Notes: a model not told the origin generated them from the sequence alone. DNA of 64,000 bases from Terfezia claveryi (GCA_015179025.1 WHUX01000045.1:124001-188000), one strand, 5' to 3'; positions 1 to 11,434 are shown, counted from the stretch's first letter. Translations and numbers: made by a program.

Positions 1-2340
1 CCCTGCCAGCCAATATCACCCTCGCCAGCCAATATTGCCTCTGCCAGCCAATATCAACCCCGCCAGCCAATATTGCCTCTGCCAGCTAATATTGCCTCTG
101 CCAGCCAATATCTCCCCGCCAGCCAATATTGCCTCTGCCAGCCAATATCACCCCTGCCAGCCAATATTACCCCCGCCAGCCAATATGTCTCTGCCAGCCA
201 ATATTGTCTCTGCCAGCCAATATTGCCTCTGCCAGCCAATATCACCTCCGCCAGCCAATATTGCCCCTGCCAGCCAATATTGCCTCTGCCAGCCAATATC
301 ACCCCCGCCAGCCAATATCACCCCTGCCAGCCAATATTGCCTCCGCCAGCCAATATTGTCCCCTGCCAGCCAATATCGTCTCCGCCAGCCAATATTGCCC
401 CTGCCAGCCAATATTGCCTCCGCCAGCCAATATCACCTCCGCCAGCCAATATCACCTCCGCCAGCCAATATGTCTCCGCCAGCCAATATTGCCTCTGCCA
501 GCCAATATGACCCCCGCCAGCCAATATCACTCCTGCCAGCCAATATGTCTCTGCCAGCCAATATTGTCTTTGCCAGCCAATATTGCCTCCACCAGCCAAT
601 ATTGTCCCCTGCCAGCTAATATCACCCCTGCTAGCCAATATTGCCTCTGCCAGCCAATATCACCTCCACCAGCCAATATCACCTCCGCCAGCAAATATAG
701 TCTCTGCCAGCCAATATTGCCTCTGCCAGCCAATATCACCTCCGCCAGCCAATATGTCTCTGCTAGCCAATATCACCTCCGCCAGCCAATATCACCCCTG
801 CCAGCCAATATCGTCTCCGCCAGCCAATATTGCCCCTGCCAGCCAATATTGCCTCCGCCAGCCAATATCACCTCCGCCAGCCAATATCACCTCCGCCAGC
901 CAATATGTCTCCGCCAGCCAATATTGCCTCTGCCAGCCAATATGTCCCCGCCAGCCAATATCACTCCTGCCAGCCAATATGTCTCTGCCAGCCAATATTG
1001 TCTTTGCCAGCCAATATTGCCTCCACCAGCCAATATTGTCCCCTGCCAGCTAATATCACCCCTGCCAGCCAATATTGCCTCTGCCAGCCAATATCACCCC
1101 TGCCAGCCAATATTGCCCCTGCCAGCCAATATTGCTTGCGCCAGCCAATATCACCCCTGCCAGCCAATATTGCCCCCGCCAACCAATATTACCCCCGCTA
1201 GCCAATATTGCCCCTGCCAGCCAATATTATCTCCGCCAGCCAATATCGCCCCCACCAGCCAATATTGCCTCTGCCAGCCAATATCACCTCCGCCAGCCAA
1301 TATTGCCTCTGCCAGCTAATATCACCCCCGCCAGCCAATATCACCCCTGCCAGCCAATATTGCCTCTGCCAGCCAATATTGCCTCCGCCAGCCAATATCG
1401 CCTCTGCCAGCCAATATTGCCTCCGCCAGCCAATATCACCCCCGCCAGCCAATATTGCCTCTGCCAGCCAATATCACCCCCGTCAGCCAATATTGCCTCT
1501 GCCAGCCAATATCACCCCCGCCAGCCAATATTGCCCCTGCCAGCCAATATTGTCTCCGCCAGCCAATATTGCCCCCGCCAGCCAATATTGCCTCTGCCAG
1601 CCAATATCACCCCTGCCAGCCAATATTGCCTCTGCCAGCCAATATCACCCCCGCCAGCCAATATCACCCCTACCAGCCAATATTGCCTCCGCCAGCCAAT
1701 ATTGTCCCCTGCCAGCCAATATCACCCCCGCCAGCTAATATTGCCTCTGCCAGCTAATATCACCCCCACCAGCCAATATTGCCCCTGCCAGCCAATATTG
1801 CCTCCGCTAGCCAATATCACCCCTGCCAGCCAATATTGCCCCTGCCAGCCAATATCACCCCCACCAGCCAATATTGCCCCCGCCAGCCAATATTGTCTCC
1901 GCCAGCCAATATCACCTCTGCCAGCCAATATTGCCTCTGCTAGCCAATATCACCCCCGCCAGCCAATATCACCCCTACCAGCCAATATTGCCTCCGCCAG
2001 CCAATATCACCCCTGCCAGCCAATATCACCCCTGCCAGCCAATATCACCCCCGCCAGCCAATATCACCCCCACCAGCCAATATTGCCTCTACCAGCCAAT
2101 ATCACCCTCACCAGCCAATATTGCCTCTGCCAGCCAATATTGCCCCTGCCAGCCAATTTCACCCCCGTCAGCTAATATCAACCCTGCCAGCCAATATTGC
2201 CTCCACCAGCCAATATCACCCCCGCCAGCCAAATCACCTCTGCCAGCCAATATTGCCTCTACCAACCTCACCCCCGCCAATATTTCCAACCTTGCCTCTG
2301 CTAACCTCACTCCCGCCAACCTCACTTCCACTAAGCTTGC
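1..2340. repeat. 19-bp minisatellite array (about 120 units)
   Basis: The sequence is a head-to-tail array of a unit close to GCCAGCCAATATYRCCYCY, continuing from beyond the left edge and decaying after about position 2220. Most units are 19 bp, with a few 16-bp and 20-bp variants. Because 19 is not a multiple of three, the array reads as a 19-residue peptide repeat (PANIxxASQYxxxQPI) that cycles through all three frames, so long open frames appear on both strands. These frames are a by-product of the repeat and are not called as genes. The CCAAT core occurs once per unit, which is a visible fact; any CCAAT-factor binding is speculation. Confidence 0.95.
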
Positions 2341-2487
2341 AGCAGGCTGAAGCATGTTTTGTATTTGTTCATTATTGCTTTTCATATTTTAGTTTGTTTC
2401 TTTAAAAGAAAGCTTTATAAGTAGCCTATGTAATGATAACTTCTTTACCTAGATCACTAGTCTATACTTACCTACTACCTACCTATT

Positions 2488-4719
2488 ATGTCTACCTCTA
2501 TTTTTCCTGATGTTACTAAGGAAGCATTCCAGGCTTGGATGCAGTCTGATGAAAACCTCAACCATACCAGTTTCGGCATCAATAAATATAATAAATATAT
2601 ATCTATTCTGACCTCCCCTGATGCCAAAATTCCCGAGCATATTACAGTCAAATATGAGAGGCAGAAATGGTCAAATTCAAGACATAATGCTGTTGACAAT
2701 TATGAGTTAGTAGATGGGAAATTATGGCAGAAGGCAGTTACTAGACATCTGCAGCAGTAAGATCTTCACAGTATTTATAAAAAGATTCTAAAAGCTAATT
2801 CTAGTATTATAGGCAAGTCATTAGACTAGAAGAAGTATATCAATCTATTTTAGACTGCCATCTCCGTTGCGAACATGCAGGTGTAAAAAAAACATTTGAT
2901 TTTGTTCATCAACAATTTTATAGAATCTTTAGAGATGAGGTTGATTGGCTTCTAAAATACTGTACTACATGCATCCAGAGCAGGCCTTCAAACTCTCGAG
3001 CTCCGCTGGAACCTATAAAGTCATACTATATATTAGAGCGAGTCCAGATTGACCTTGTCGATATGAGAGCTACACCTCATGATGGGAACCATTGGATATT
3101 GCACATTAAAGATTATTGTAGCAAATACTCCTTTCTTTATACTCTTCCTAACAAAACAGCAGCTGGAGTTTCTAAGTGTATAGCTCAATGGCTAGGGATT
3201 GTTGGAGTTCCTCACATCCTACAATGTGATAATGGAACTGAGTTTAAGAGTATCCTCTTGATATTATTGCAGAAATATGGGGTTAAAATAATTAATGGTA
3301 GACCTCGACCACCACAGATACAGGGGCTAGTTGAACAAGCAAATGGAGTGATGATAACCAAATTACATTGCTGGCTTACAGACCATGATGGCCAGGGCTG
3401 GAGCGATGCACTACCAGATATTGCCCTTGTAATGAATAGACAAAGCCACTCATCATTAGGTGGTAAGATGCCCTATGAAATATTTTATAACCGGAAACCT
3501 CGATGGGAGGACCGAGTTACACTGGGTGCCGATATACAGGTAGAAGACATTGAGGATGAGGTTGTTGATAATAATGAGGCTTTTCAAGTATTTAATAACC
3601 TTATATACTAGTAAATCTTTTTTGCGAATATTTTTTCTAGCCATTATTCTCGAGCATAGAACTCCCGAGTATAGCAACCCCACTCCTAAGCACAGTACCA
3701 GCACCAACAGCAACCCTGCCCACAAGCATAGCAATAGTAGCAACTCCGAGTACAACAACCTCACTATCAAGCTACTTAATGCCAATTGATCCAGTATTGT
3801 TGGAAGTTACTGCTGCAACTCCAGAGGTTACTACTGCATCCCCAGAGATTATTTTCACAACTTCAAAAATTACTACCACAACCCCAGAGATTACTGCCAC
3901 AACCTCAGAGGTTACTGCCACAACCCCAGAGATTACTGTCGTAACTCCGGAGGTTACTGCCGCAACTCCAGAAATTACTGCCCTAACCATAGAGGTTACT
4001 GCCACAACTCCAGAGATTACTGCCACAACTTCGGAGGTTACTGCTGCAACTCCGGATGCTAATGCTGTATCTCCTTCTATTGTACTAACCGAAGTAGAGA
4101 AATCAATACTGTCTGTTGCACAAAAGACTCGGGATCAAATAGCTAATCGTTATAATAAACGATTTATTATTGAGTCCTTTGAGCCTAATACAGTAGTTTC
4201 ACTGCGGATTCCCAGGGAAGACCAGAGTACTTTAGACTATCCTAGACTCTATGCTCATGTTATACATCAGCCACACTCTGGTAGATATCAACTATAGACA
4301 GAGCATGGTATCTTGGATCCATTATATCTGACTGGTGAACTCAACCGGGTTTCTAAGCTTGTAGGTATGTATCTAATCTTTAATATCAATCCTTATATTC
4401 TTAAAAACTTATGCCTTCTCTAGCCTCAACTTTGGATCATACAAGCAATTCATCAGTAATCACCCTCCACCATGCTGCTGCTCTGTCCTCTCAAGCAACA
4501 GAGGTACTTCTATATTGTGCTTGCAGTAATAATGCTACCTGCCAAACAAAACGATGCAAGTGCTTCAAATCTGGCTCTAAATGTACCAACTATTGCCACC
4601 GGGGCAAGGGCCTCGATCAGGCTGAAGCATATCTTAATCTCGCTGCCTTTAAGGAATGTAATACTCGTGCTATAGTCTCACACACTACACTTGCGCCTAC
4701 ATATCAGGAGAGAAAATAG
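2488..4719 (+). pseudogene. Ginger/KRBA2-type integrase-like transposase, broken
   Basis: Several frames together give one DDE integrase-like protein. The N-terminal part (2488-2760) ends at a TAA that looks like a mutated CAA; two TAG codons follow in the same frame. From about 2860 another frame gives an HHCC zinc finger (HLRCEHAG ... CTTC), then the rve core: D in VQIDLVDM, D in LQCDNGTEF and E in GLVEQANG, all three catalytic residues kept. A low-complexity TPEIT/TSEVT stretch follows (3799-4070), then a C-terminal part (4080-4297). A Cys-rich CXC-like domain lies at 4500-4615 (CACSNNATC, RCKCFKSG, CTNYCHRG). This order (HHCC, rve, CXC) is known from Ginger/KRBA2-like cut-and-paste elements; the assignment is by recognition. 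No terminal inverted repeats were identified. At least three nonsense codons and several frame changes make it inactive. Confidence 0.75.
3799..4070 (+). repeat. 18-bp coding tandem repeat inside the integrase gene
   Basis: About fifteen degenerate copies of an 18-bp unit resembling ACTGCCACAACTCCAGAG encode alternating TATPEV and TTSEIT hexapeptides. The period is a multiple of three and the frame stays open through the array, so it was a Thr/Pro/Glu-rich linker between the integrase core and the C-terminal Cys-rich part of the protein. Confidence 0.85.
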
Positions 4720-4724
4720 TTTGT

Positions 4725-4920
4725 CTCCAGTGTCTCTAGAGACAGTATTGCCACTGGAGATAAGGTGTGTCTCCACGATTGGCAGAATGTCTCCCAGTAT
4801 CTTCAGGAGATATTGGGAGACACTGGGAGATATATGGAAGACACTCAGGAGACACCTAGGAGACATAAAAGACACAAAAGACACCAGAGACAACCCTGTC
4901 TCCTAGAGACACCACCTGGC
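4725..4920. repeat. GGAGACA-rich short interspersed repeat
   Basis: The motif GGAGACA/GAGACAC and its complement TGTCTCC recur about fifteen times in 200 bp with irregular 10-25 bp spacing, directly downstream of the integrase-like gene. Such subterminal motif clusters often flank DNA transposons, so this may be the end of that element. Small open frames here are repeat artefacts. Confidence 0.6.
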
Positions 4921-4927
4921 GTCCCGA

Positions 4928-5197
4928 TGCCACTTTTTTCTTGCTGATGCACTTGCGCATTCTCCGCTGTCTCTTTCTCCTTCAGGCTCTACCTCTAACA
5001 CAACTCGTCGCTCCTCCCGTCTTTCTGCTTCTGTCTCTTCTGCCACTTCTGCTTCTGTCTCTGCTGCCGCTTCTGCTTCTGTCTCTTCTACCACTTCTGT
5101 TTCTCATTTAGCTTCTGCCACTTCTGCCGCTTCTGCTGCTACCGGGTCTGATTTGGATGATTTAATGGATAGTATAGTGCTGCGGAGGAGGACTTGA
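4928..5197 (+). CDS. Ser/Ala/Thr-rich C-terminal coding fragment (unknown)
   Basis: An open frame reads through a Ser/Ala/Thr-rich tract (SASVSSATS-like repeats) and ends in a non-repetitive tail, GSDLDDLMDSIVLRRRT, before TGA at 5195-5197. A basic TTRRSSRLS motif precedes the low-complexity tract. There is no start codon in this frame and the 5' side runs into the GGAGACA repeat, so it would be only the last part of a gene. No family is recognised. The acidic-then-basic tail after a Ser-rich linker looks like real protein rather than random translation, but confidence is low. Confidence 0.3.
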   Translation, partial: CHFFLADALAHSPLSLSPSGSTSNTTRRSSRLSASVSSATSASVSAAASASVSSTTSVSHLASATSAASAATGSDLDDLMDSIVLRRRT

Positions 5198-5276
5198 TTT
5201 ATGCTCTCGTATTTATTTCTCTGTTTTAGTATTTTATTTATTTATTTGTATGTCATATTCGCTTGGTTATTTCGCT

Positions 5277-5360
5277 TGTTTTTTTCGCTAGGTTGTTTCG
5301 CTAGGTTGTTTCGCTAGGTTGTTTCGCTAGGTTGTTTCGCTCGCTAGGTTGTTTCGCTTG
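5277..5360. repeat. 13-bp tandem repeat TTGTTTCGCTAGG
   Basis: Five to six tandem copies of TTGTTTCGCTAGG, with slightly diverged copies on both sides. It lies in an AT-rich stretch between two transposon fragments and has no coding potential. Confidence 0.85.
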
Positions 5361-5584
5361 TTTACATAGATAGTTCTGTATGTAATATTTATGCTAGAAA
5401 TTATTGTGGTCATTGCATAGGCTGGGCCTACTGCTAGATGGGCTGGTCATTAGTGCCATTGCTGGATCGGGGGGCCCATACAGCTATAGCGGCCCATTAG
5501 TTTACGGGGCGGCCGATTGTTGGACCAGAACGAAAGCTATATCGGTCAGAACAACGCCCATCAACAAGCCCGTGAACCCCTCTC

Positions 5585-5910
5585 ATGGCGGGTGGGGCTG
5601 CCCCCATGGATCTATCTACAGGAAGGCTCCGACTTACACAGGAGGAAAGGGACTGCCACCGCAACAATGGGTTGTACATTGCATGTGGGAAAGGGGACCA
5701 TTTCATAGCGGCATGTCCCATCGGCCAAAAACCGCTCGCTGGCTGCCCACGCCATATCCGAGTCAAGGGTAGAAGAAGTTGAGAAGGAATCGGAAAAAGG
5801 AGAGTCCCTTGTCTAGTTACTGACACTACCTAGCAAGGGACCTGCCCCAGGTCATTTGTCTTTGTTATTTTTTCTGTTCCTTCTATGTCAGTTGATAAGT
5901 CTCAATGTCA
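5585..5910 (+). pseudogene. Ty3/gypsy gag fragment with CCHC knuckle
   Basis: The frame from ATG 5585 gives APMDLSTGRLRLTQEERDC and a complete CX2CX4HX4C zinc knuckle (CIACGKGDHFIAAC). It is clearly related to the gag end of the chromovirus at 44,198-50,444 (its knuckle region is at 45,725-45,870). Similarity continues past the frame end, with frame changes, through a stretch matching that element's gag-protease junction (VTDT, then MSVDKS near 5890). No LTR is recognisable on either side, so this is an orphan internal fragment. Confidence 0.75.
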
Positions 5911-6228
5911 ACTACCCCTGCTATGACATATATTCCGAGATACTATACTGTAGTCTCGTGCCCAGACCCTCCAGAGAGGGTCTGGTGCCATTTTTATTTG
6001 TTTGTTAGTAAACTTTTTCAAGTTCTCTAATGAAACCCAAAAGCTGCGTTGCAACTGGTAAAACGTAGTCTAGTTAGTTAAAATGTGCAAGAAGTGCCAC
6101 ACTCATGTCACTTAACATCATACGCACGGCTTAGCTATTGCATTATGCCTTCTTACATGGAGTAGATACTAGATAGATACACATACAGAAATACACAAGT
6201 TCATTCATTCATCTGTATATACACTCGC
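5911..6228. other. Non-coding stretch with one GC hairpin
   Basis: No supported gene. A perfect inverted repeat (CCAGACCCTC/GAGGGTCTGG with a 4-nt loop) lies near 5965-5990 and is followed by a T-rich segment. It may belong to a decayed LTR, but no second copy is present in the window. Confidence 0.4.
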
Positions 6229-6785
6229 ATGTCAGTACTGGTTGTTTTGCATGATGTGAATATCCAGGCTATTTTGTTCAGTGCGAATGTCTGGGCTGTA
6301 GGGTACAGCGCGAATGTTCAGGCTAGCAGGTACAGTGCAAATGTCCAGGCTGTTTTGTACAGTACGAATATTCAAGCTGTCAGGCACAGTGCGAATATTC
6401 AGGCTGTTTTGCACAGTATAAATATGCTGTCAGGTACAGGGTAAATATACAGGCTGTCAGGTAGAGTGCGAATGTTCAGGCTGTCAGGCTCAGTGTGAAT
6501 GTTCAGGCTGGCAGGTACTGTGCGAATGTTTAGGCTGGCAGGTACAGTGCAAATCTCCAGGCTGGCGAATGTTTAGGCTGGCGAATGTCCAGGCTGTTTT
6601 GTACCGTGCGAATGTCCAGGCTGTTTTGTACAGTGCGAATGTGCTGTCAGGGCAAATGTACAGGCTGTCAGGTAGAGTGCAAATGTTCAGGCTGGCAAAT
6701 ATCCAGGCTGTTTTGTACAGTGCGAATGTTCAGGCTGTTAGGTATGATGCGAGCTGGCAGGTATAATGCAAATATACTACCTGTG
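6229..6785. repeat. 27-bp minisatellite
   Basis: About twenty imperfect units resembling GCGAATGTCCAGGCTGTTTTGTACAGT. The unit length is a multiple of three, which gives a 9-residue VQAVLYSAN-like peptide repeat and small open frames on both strands. Units alternate between a GTTTTGTACAGT and a GGCAGGTACAGT version. No start signal or non-repetitive coding flank was found, so it is treated as non-coding. Confidence 0.85.
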
Positions 6786-6800
6786 GCATGCAGGGGTCAC

Positions 6801-6849
6801 ATAAGCTAAGAATAAGGTAATCGTTGCGAATCCCCTATTCTTAGCTTAT
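6801..6849. repeat. 16-bp near-perfect inverted repeat
   Basis: ATAAGCTAAGAATAAGG (6801-6817) pairs with CCTATTCTTAGCTTAT (6834-6849) with a single-base bulge, across a 16-nt loop. It immediately follows the 27-bp array. It could be the hairpin of a small foldback or Helitron-like end, but there is no supporting context. Confidence 0.6.
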
Positions 6850-7325
6850 CTGCACTCTGGGGATCCCCCCACCACAAATTTTCTAGCTAAGCTTGGTGTC
6901 AACCGTAGTCGCTTTTGAAAAATATAGCAAAGAACAATGGGGTTTGTGTACATTTCTTACATATGTACATATATGTATTCATACCAGCTCATACTGAATT
7001 TCCAACTACTATACTATTATAGATACTATATATAACGGGGAAGTGAGACACAACAGGGATGGGGGACACTTTCTTAGCAACTCTGAATTGGATGTTCTTA
7101 TAAGTATCTTGACTACTTTCATTACAATGTTTATAAAACTTTGGACCATTCTTCTTGAGGGCCTTTAGATGCTCCTGTAGGTGTCCTGGACCTCCTTCCT
7201 ATCCTCTGCATTCCAAAGACCTATAGAGGTAAAAGGTACTACTTAGGCACTACTATAGCTACTATTATCCCAATTGTATACAATATAGGACCTCAACTTC
7301 AGAATATTTTTATATATATATGTTT
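6850..7325. other. AT-rich non-coding stretch
   Basis: No gene or repeat is supported here; there are only short stop-rich frames and some TA-rich runs such as the one near 7308-7320. Confidence 0.5.
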
Positions 7326-7835
7326 AAGTCTTGTGCAAAGTTTTGAAGCAATCAGGCAAACATTCATTAGGGGTATTCAAAGTTAAGATTTTCGGGTGAA
7401 AAAAATGCTTTTTTTAGATTAGTGGTTTTTCATTTTTTGCGTTTTTTGTGACCATCACCACATAAACTTTTTTGCATTGATGTCACAAAGAAAAGGCCAA
7501 AATCGACCGCATTTAAATACAAATCTAGCTCTTTTTTATGCAAATTATACCAAGAATAACAAGTTAAGTAAACATATGTCTTCAGGACAATGTAGGTTAG
7601 CATAAGTGAAAGGCTAGTCTAAATTCGTAGTAGGCACAAGGTTGTTAGATTTGGAGATTATGAGCCAGAGGGGCGCCCAGACCTTATAGTAACTTTAATA
7701 TAGAACTTCATATGAACTAACAGGAGTGATTCAATGACCAGATATCTTTAAATCCTAACAAAGCCTACCTGACTAGAACACCTTAGAAGTGATAGCAACT
7801 AGAACTTTAGGAGGGGAAATCTAGGCTTCTGGAAT

Positions 7836-9460
7836 TTGGTATCAATTCAAGTTAATATGCCTCATATAAGCAATAGGCGTCGACTCACCCATTGGTATCA
7901 GAAGACTCAGGATTATATAATTGAGGAGGCAATAACTAAGAAGGTAGTGAATGCCCTACAAGAGTTAGATCTAGAGTTAGAAGATACTATTAGAGACGTA
8001 CTAGATCCAGAAGAAGAGGATACGGACCAAGATAAAAGTAATAGCTCCAATTCGAGTTGTTCAAGCTAGAGTACAGTATCAATGTCATCATTAGGGGCAG
8101 AAATAGAAGAGTTAGGGGTAGATCTAGAGGAATCTATAGTTCTTGGACTGGCATCAGTTCAGAGACATCATTACTTAGAGGTTTGTACCTCAAAGATACC
8201 TAAGGATCTAAATTTTGTAGATGAGATCCTTCTCAATCTCCGATCAGATTGTTTTCAGCAGTTCTACCGAATAAGCAAAGAAAGTTTTCTATACAACTAC
8301 TCAAAGATTAAGAATCAACTGGTATTTTATAACAACTCTAAGAATCTATAAGTAGCTTCTTCGAAATAGCTAGCCATTTGCCTACAGAGATTAGCATATG
8401 AATCTTTAATAGCAGATAAGCCAGTCCAATGGTTCAGAGTTCAGAACCTCAATTAAAAGCTAACTTTGGAGTATCCAAACAGCGAGTAATATGAACATAG
8501 GACAGGTGTTTAGTATTGGAGATGGAACAGTTACATTATACACCCATAGAGTTCTACTGGCTTTAATGGATCTATGGGAAGAAGTCGTCCAATGGCCATC
8601 CAGAAAGCTGCAGGCTGCAATGAAAGCTCGACTAGAAGAAGATGCTGGAGGACTGGGGTGGGAATTATTCCAAAATTGTGTAGGCTTACTTAATGGGATC
8701 CTGGTGCCGATCAAATGCTATCCATATTAACAAGAGAGAGCTGCAGAATTTTGGAATTTCCACAAGGCTAAGTATGGACTCCAGGTCACAATTATGGCAG
8801 ACGACCATCGACATAGCCTTATATGTAATGCCCAATTCTCAGGTGCAGTATATGATACTAGAGTCTTTGGGGTTCTAGAACTAAGTTATAACCCTTAAGT
8901 ATTCTTCTCTCATAATAAGTACCTCTTAGCAGACTCAGTATATAAGATTACCTCTAGATTAATAGCCCCCTATAAAAAGCTACGGAATAGGATCTTGAGC
9001 TGAGAGAAAACAGAGTTCAATAAGTATCTGTCTAGGTATATTCATCTGTTCTATTCATAATCTAGTTGATATAAGCTGAGACTTAGTGGTTCTAGGTTGT
9101 TTGTTTAAGTAGAATACACTATTGGAATACTGAAAGCATACTTTGTCTCCCTTTACTACTTGCCAACACTTTCTAGGATAGATCACAATAAGATGAAGTG
9201 GGTATATGTCTAGATTGGAGGTTGCGTCATATTGCATAACCTGCTTTTAGAGTTTAATGATCCTTTGGAGCTGGATGCTAATGAAATAGAGGCAATCTTA
9301 TAAGAGGAGTTAGAGGAGGCAGAGGCAGTTGTGGAAGATAATAGAGAAGCAGAACCTGAGGAGCCACAGCATCTCACAGAAGTAGTTAATGAAACTATAA
9401 GGGGAGAAGTTTTCTCTGACTTTCTTATGGTAAGATCTGAAGAACAAGAATTGGAGTAGT
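7836..9460 (+). pseudogene. PIF/Harbinger transposase (DDE_Tnp_4 type), broken
   Basis: Across shifted frames the sequence gives the ordered hallmarks of a fungal Harbinger transposase. There is an acidic N-terminus (7836-8069), then the FYRISKESFLYN helix region (8250-8300), then GTVTLYTHRV and GWELFQNCVGLLNG (8525-8700). The next blocks are YGLQVTIMADDHRHS and AVYDTRVFG (8775-8870), then ADSVYKITS (8930), VEYTIGILK (9110) and a GGCVILHNLL motif (9220). The first catalytic Asp, normally in FLDG, reads Asn here (AAT), consistent with a G-to-A change. The second Asp (YDTRVF) and the Glu (VEYTIG) remain. At least six in-frame stops, mostly TAG and TAA, plus frameshifts make it dead. An acidic tail (EELEEAEAVVED) follows to about 9460. 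Confidence 0.8.
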
Positions 9461-9689
9461 ATCTCTAGACTTTGATTAGTATACATAGCAGAAGAAAACG
9501 GTCAGATAAACCTTAGCTAAATTGCAAGTAAAACAAAAGAAAATGGTAAGACTTAAGATAGTTGAGATAAGAAATGTGAATGCAATAAGATACTAACCAT
9601 GACACAAAGGTATAATATACTTTGCACTACAGGGCAACTTTATGTCAATTAAATAGCCAGACAGACTATACTCCTAAAGTCCCACTAAG

Positions 9690-9855
9690 ACGAGGAGAAT
9701 TCAAGAATGGGTTAGTATTAAAACTCCCCCCAACTCCTTCTCTCTATAGGCCTGAATTAGTATTGAAAAACCCCCCCCCTCCTTCTCTCTGTAGGACTGT
9801 GTTAGCATTGAAAACCTCCCCTCCTCTTTCTTTCTATAGCTCCATCTGGTATTGA
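9690..9855. repeat. ~52-bp tandem repeat, three copies
   Basis: Three copies of a unit containing TTAGTATTRAAAAMCYCCCC followed by CCTTCTCTCTRTAG. Read on the minus strand it continues the second Harbinger gene as a Glu/Arg/Gly-rich repeat (RERGGGFFNTN), so it was probably the 3' part of that coding region. Confidence 0.7.
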
Positions 9856-9859
9856 AATA

Positions 9860-10189
9860 TTTTACAGCGGTGGGATTCTTGATCTACCTTTGCTTGCTCC
9901 CGCTTGTACTCTAATTCAGCTATTGCCAGTTTATGCTAGTGTTGCTTCTTAGATTTCTCCCCTGCTTGGGCTCTATATTTCATCTCCTCTATAGCTAAAT
10001 GGTGATCATAGGCTTTTAGAATCTATATTTTCAAATCTAGCTTTTCATCTATCCTTGATACTTTCTTATAAGAATTAGAACTATAATTCCCTTTGCATTC
10101 TAGAGTCCCTACAATATCACCCTGTTTAGCTTTCTCTTTGAGAGTCTTAGCTGGCCTCTTTTTAGGTTCTTTCTCATCATTAGAAAATA
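9860..10189 (-). pseudogene. Second Harbinger gene, 3' part
   Basis: Reading leftward from 10,189, one frame gives a continuous charged helical protein: NDEKEPKKRPAKTLKEKAK, then QGDIVGTLECKGNYSSNSYK, then IEEMKYRAQAGEKSKKQH and LAIAELEYKREQ, interrupted only by two TAG codons at expected Gln positions. It is split from its 5' part by the chromovirus inserted at 10,190-17,425. In Harbinger elements the second gene usually codes a Myb/SANT-like DNA-binding partner of the transposase. The C-terminal helical region here fits that idea, but the Myb domain itself is not clear, so the role is inferred from position. Confidence 0.55.
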
Positions 10190-11331
10190 TGTTACGAACC
10201 CTTATGAATCACGATCCTGATCCTACATACTTACCGAATCCCTATCACCTGGAAGCCTAGGCTTCACCTTTACCCTTGCATCATGACTAGAAACCTAAGA
10301 GTCATGACCCTGAGTAATATTACTGGCAACCCATATACTTGCTAAAGAATATCATGTAACTATATTCTTGACCTGTCTATCTTGGCTAGCCAACATCCTA
10401 CTGCATCCTCGAAGTCCTAGTCGCTTGCTTATGGATTGATATTTGAGAGTCAAACCAAAACTAGTAAGACTCTCAGATTTAGGAAATACAACAAAAAACC
10501 TCGAACCTTATTTTGACCCAAACTTTGAGAGTCGAACCAAAACTAGCATGACTCTCAGATTTAGGAAATACTCAAGAAAACCTTGAATCTTATTTTAACC
10601 CAAACTTTGAAAGTCGAACCAAAACTGGTATGACTATCAGATTTAGGAAATACTTTGGAAAACCTCGAACCTTATTTTGACCCAAACCTTATTTGAGAGT
10701 CAAACCAAAACTGGCATAACTCTCGAATTGGGAACAACCTGCTTAGGCTTAAAACTCTTTCTTTAGCTTTTCAGAAATTTCACCTTCGTTTATATACAAT
10801 TCTTCAGGTCTTCTATTCCCACCAGCATTATCCGTTATTTGCTAGGCATCTTGTTCTCGACTATCTTACAGGATCCATGTATCTGTGAACTAGCTTGCAT
10901 GTCCTTCTTCTGTTATGCTACTTATATTATTTGTTTAGACTGTTGTGTTAGCTAGAAGGGTATTGTTTAGAATGGAGATAGGATCTCTATAAAAGAAGCC
11001 TGTTCTTGCCATCTGTGTTCTGTTCTCTTCCTCCCCATGCAACAACTTGTATACCTTTCTGTATCTAGTTGTTATACAAATATATCTGTACTACTGTTCT
11101 TGAGTGTAGCTTAAACTATCTTGCCTTCTTGACCTTGACCTTAATACCTCGCTCGACTTTGGTTCCATGCGAAGTCTCTAGATACCTGATCACATATGTA
11201 GAGCTCCCTATGTGTGTAATACCTTAATACTCACATCCATCACCTGTAGTCTTAGGTGATATCTCGAACCAGATTAAGTTATTGTTTACTATGTCGATGT
11301 GCGAATTACCTTCCAACCTCCGTCTATGATA
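10190..11331 (+). repeat. Left LTR of chromovirus 1
   Basis: 1142 bp. It contains a TATAAAA box at 10,988-10,994 (context CTCTATAAAAGAAGCC), shared with the right LTR at about 17,090 and probably the promoter. A ~81-bp internal tandem repeat (TGAGAGTCRAACCAAAACTGG ... CTTATTTTGACCCAAAC) is present in about four copies from 10,450 to 10,740; the right LTR has about three, which explains the length difference. It ends TATGATA, where the right LTR has TATGACA. Confidence 0.9.
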
Positions 11332-11434
11332 TTTTATTGCATCCGTATAGTCTCCACTACAAATAAGTATGTCCAAAGCACATATGAAGGCCTCCGCCTC
11401 TGCTCTACCTTCTGAAATTGCTATGTAGTACACC

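Noticed and set aside
1..2340. Possible CRISPR array (short regularly spaced repeats)
   Set aside because: Units are contiguous 19-mers without unique spacers, and the context is eukaryotic; it is a minisatellite.
35..2385. Long open frames of 60-396 codons on both strands
   Set aside because: They are translations of the 19-bp tandem repeat in cycling frames; no unique coding sequence flanks them.
5965..5990. GC hairpin followed by T-rich sequence as a terminator
   Set aside because: Bacterial-type terminators do not apply in a fungal context and no gene ends just upstream.
6801..6849. Inverted repeat as terminal repeat of a transposon
   Set aside because: The arms are only 16 nt apart; a hairpin, not the two ends of an element.
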